DNA of 6,723 nucleotides, from NCBI GenBank assembly GCA_038227045.1, contig JBBRQD010000202.1:1-6723 (forward strand), written 5' to 3'. The notes under the pieces are model-generated. The model saw only the letters and a program-made list of their open reading frames with translations, had not been told where the DNA came from and searched no databases. The DNA is from JANXLS01 sp038227045 (GTDB lineage: Bacteria > Planctomycetota > SZUA-567 > H5-PLA8). Positions 5,689-6,723 of the stretch are shown in pieces; position 1 is the first letter of the stretch, and each line of letters starts with the position of its first letter. A program made the translations under genes and the position numbers.

Positions 5689-6087
5689 CTATAAGGCTTT
5701 CGGGCGCCAGAGCAGATGAAACAGATTGCCTTCGGGGTCGCGGTAGAATTGGATGCGCGATCCCCACGGGCCGGCGCGTTCGCTGCCGTCTTTCCGCACG
5801 CTCGCGCGGTCGAGCCTTGAGACCGCCGCGTCGAAATCGGAGACCAGTATGGCCAGATGCGAAATGCCGCGATCAGGGTTGTCGCGTTCGGATGTGTCCT
5901 TCACGCAGGGCATCACTTCGATGAAGTTGCCGTTCAGATGTATGAAGCATGTCCTGGGTTTTCCGAGGCCGTTTTCGACGGACGCGGCGAGCTTGAAATC
6001 GAGCTGCTCGGAGTACCACGCCGCGAGTTTTTCGGAATCGTGCGCGGCGATGGCGGTGTGTTCGATGCCGGTGAAGAGTTGTGCCAT
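5689..6087 (-). CDS. VOC-family (glyoxalase/dioxygenase fold) protein
   Basis: This 132-residue protein has the paired beta-alpha-beta-beta-beta modules of the vicinal-oxygen-chelate superfamily. The first module carries GIEHTAIAA (7-15) and WYSEQLDFKL (24-33), ending FIEV (55-58). The second has ISHLAILVSDFDAAVSRL (75-92) and RDPEGNLFHLLW (116-127). Candidate metal ligands are H10, E57 and H77. The position usually filled by glutamate in 'GNxxEL' is H124, so the metal site may be altered. Members include glyoxalase I, fosfomycin and bleomycin resistance proteins and dioxygenases, and the sequence does not tell which. ATG at 6087 with GAGG a few bases upstream. It leads a two-gene unit with the acetyltransferase, a pairing common in small accessory or resistance loci. 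Confidence 0.87.
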   Translation of the reverse strand: MAQLFTGIEHTAIAAHDSEKLAAWYSEQLDFKLAASVENGLGKPRTCFIHLNGNFIEVMPCVKDTSERDNPDRGISHLAILVSDFDAAVSRLDRASVRKDGSERAGPWGSRIQFYRDPEGNLFHLLWRPKAL

Positions 6088-6113
6088 TCATGACCTCGAT
6101 TGAAAGAAGTAGA

Positions 6114-6131
6114 GCGGGTTTCCAACCCCGC
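6114..6131. repeat. Hairpin gcgggtt-tcc-aaccccgc
   Basis: A GC-rich palindrome with one extra C in the right arm lies about 27 bp upstream of the VOC gene start. The sequence agagcgggtttccaacccc is one I recall as a common dispersed repeat in Acidobacteriota-like genomes. It may form a leader hairpin in the VOC transcript. Copy number must be checked in the genome. Confidence 0.5.
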
Positions 6132-6173
6132 GTTAGGGCCATCCTGAACGCAAAGCGCAAGCGGAAACTCCAC

Positions 6174-6255
6174 CCGCCACAGAGGGACTCGAACCCCCGA
6201 CCTCGTGGGTGTGATGGGCAGCCCATCCGATTGGTAACACATAACCCAATTGTGA
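6174..6255 (-). pseudogene. Degenerate tRNA-like sequence with intact T-arm
   Basis: On the minus strand, GGGGG (6198-6194), TTCGAGT (6193-6187) and CCCTC (6186-6182) make a full T-arm with canonical T54 T55 C56 and A58, preceded by a normal-looking GAGGTC variable segment. TCACA (6255-6251) pairs with TGTGG (6181-6177) as a short acceptor stem. ATTGG/CCAAT (6250-6246, 6234-6230) gives a D-like arm. GATGG/CCATC (6227-6223, 6217-6213) gives a third arm, but its loop is only five bases. The acceptor is too short, GG18-19 is not evident, the anticodon loop is wrong and there is no CCA. A functional standard tRNA is not supported. A decayed tRNA or a left-over attachment site fits better. Confidence 0.5.
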
Positions 6256-6481
6256 TTTATAGGATTTTCGGAATTTCGCTTGGCGGTTCCTTGGCGGGAA
6301 GGATTGCACTCCAAATACCACGCATTTCATTGTATTGCAGTATTCACTTCTTGCCACTTTTTTGACGCATTTCATGACATCCACTTGCCGAGGCCATTTT
6401 GCCGCTAAAATCACCGGCTCACAGCTGTTTAAAAACTATGTCTTTTCCTGACCACACAATGATTTAGCCATTTGGAGCCTC

Positions 6482-6723
6482 ATGCCCACTCGTCTCGCAA
6501 ATCCGCTCCTGTTTTGGATCGCAAAAGTCGCCGATAGCCACGTTGCGCATGCCTTGGAGTTCCTTAAAGCCGAGAACGAAATCCTCCGCTCCAAGTTGCC
6601 CAAGCAATTCTCAACGACACTCGCGGAACGTCAACGGTTGATCAAACTGGCCAAGCCGCTGGGCACTGCACTCCGCACCTTGCTGAACCTCGTGACGTAC
6701 ACCACATTCCTTCGCTGGCAACG
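6482..6723 (+). CDS. Transposase/integrase-type protein, N-terminus (partial)
   Basis: Eighty complete codons are open to the window edge. Residues 24-39 (ALEFLKAENEILRSKL) form a heptad-like helix followed by a basic helix-turn-helix region (ERQRLIKLAKPLGTALRTL, 49-67) and TYTTFLRWQ (72-80). This order, leucine-rich helix, 'AxxLGxxALRxL', then 'TxxTxLRWxR', is what I recall at the N-terminus of integrase-core transposases common in Planctomycetota. The catalytic domain would lie beyond the window. GGAG four bases before the ATG is a usable ribosome site. It differs from the IS3 transposase at the other end, so the two do not bound one element. Whether the gene is complete is unknown. Confidence 0.68.
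   Translation, partial: MPTRLANPLLFWIAKVADSHVAHALEFLKAENEILRSKLPKQFSTTLAERQRLIKLAKPLGTALRTLLNLVTYTTFLRWQ

Larger units (their letters stand above)
6088..6481. other. Non-coding stretch between the VOC gene and the right transposase
   Basis: No supported gene lies in these 394 bases. In order they hold a repeat hairpin (6114-6131), a segment resembling dispersed 'gccatcctgaacg' repeats (6138-6165), a tRNA-like sequence on the minus strand (6174-6255), a short direct repeat cttggcgg (6279-6286 and 6290-6297), an AT-rich stretch with cgcatttcat twice (6321-6330 and 6366-6375), and the transposase leader. Open frames across the tRNA-like part are antisense artefacts. Confidence 0.65.

Noticed and set aside
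6081..6365. Frames on both strands across 6130-6410 with a 'RDSNPRP' type of peptide
   Set aside because: That peptide style is the known spurious antisense translation of a tRNA T-arm, which is what the DNA shows here.
1..6723. The two flanking transposase genes as arms of one composite transposon
   Set aside because: They belong to different families and only one end of each is seen, so they cannot form a matched pair on this evidence.

Overview
The window looks like a stretch of accessory chromosome from a moderately GC-rich bacterium rich in short dispersed repeats. A Planctomycetota-like or Acidobacteriota-like genome fits best. The reasons are the tandem 'tgacaaggtga' units, the 'cactaacccct' units, the 'cgcaaagacgcaaaggcgcaaag' type of arm, the 'gcgggtttccaaccccgc' hairpin and many small orphan accessory genes. 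This placement rests on remembered repeat style and gene style, not on a phylogenetic marker.

Layout. Positions 1-140 are the right end of an IS3-family insertion sequence: the last 33 codons of its transposase and the probable terminal inverted repeat. Positions 222-2309 hold three minus-strand genes, read right to left: a membrane-anchored F5/8C (discoidin-like) domain protein, a FmdB-type zinc-ribbon protein and a YycJ/WalJ-like metallo-beta-lactamase-fold hydrolase. Between the last two, an inverted pair of a short genomic repeat covers the presumed start codon of the hydrolase. Positions 2310-2481 are a divergent regulatory region with a good sigma70-type promoter and three dyads. It feeds a Phd/YefM-type antitoxin gene (2482-2775) that has no toxin gene beside it. 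Positions 2776-3097 are non-coding and hold a terminator-like hairpin and a 157-bp MITE-like element with 32-bp near-perfect inverted ends.

Positions 3098-5057 are a plus-strand run: archaeal-type cofactor-independent phosphoglycerate mutase (apgM), phosphoribosyl-ATP pyrophosphatase (hisE) and a small DUF6881-like protein. Facing them on the minus strand is a two-gene unit of a VOC/glyoxalase-fold protein (5689-6087) followed closely by a GNAT acetyltransferase (5188-5673). Positions 6088-6481 are non-coding and hold a repeat hairpin and a degenerate tRNA-like sequence with an intact T-arm. The window ends inside the first 80 codons of a second, different transposase/integrase-type gene.

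How the genes relate. The only genes with clear central-metabolism roles are apgM (glycolysis/gluconeogenesis) and hisE (second step of histidine synthesis); the rest look like accessory cargo between two mobile elements. I see no complete defence system, CRISPR array or biosynthetic cluster. The most unusual signals are the tRNA-like cloverleaf, the paired inverted repeats around 80-95 bp cores, the hydrolase start buried in a repeat, and the BTBD9-like F5/8C protein.
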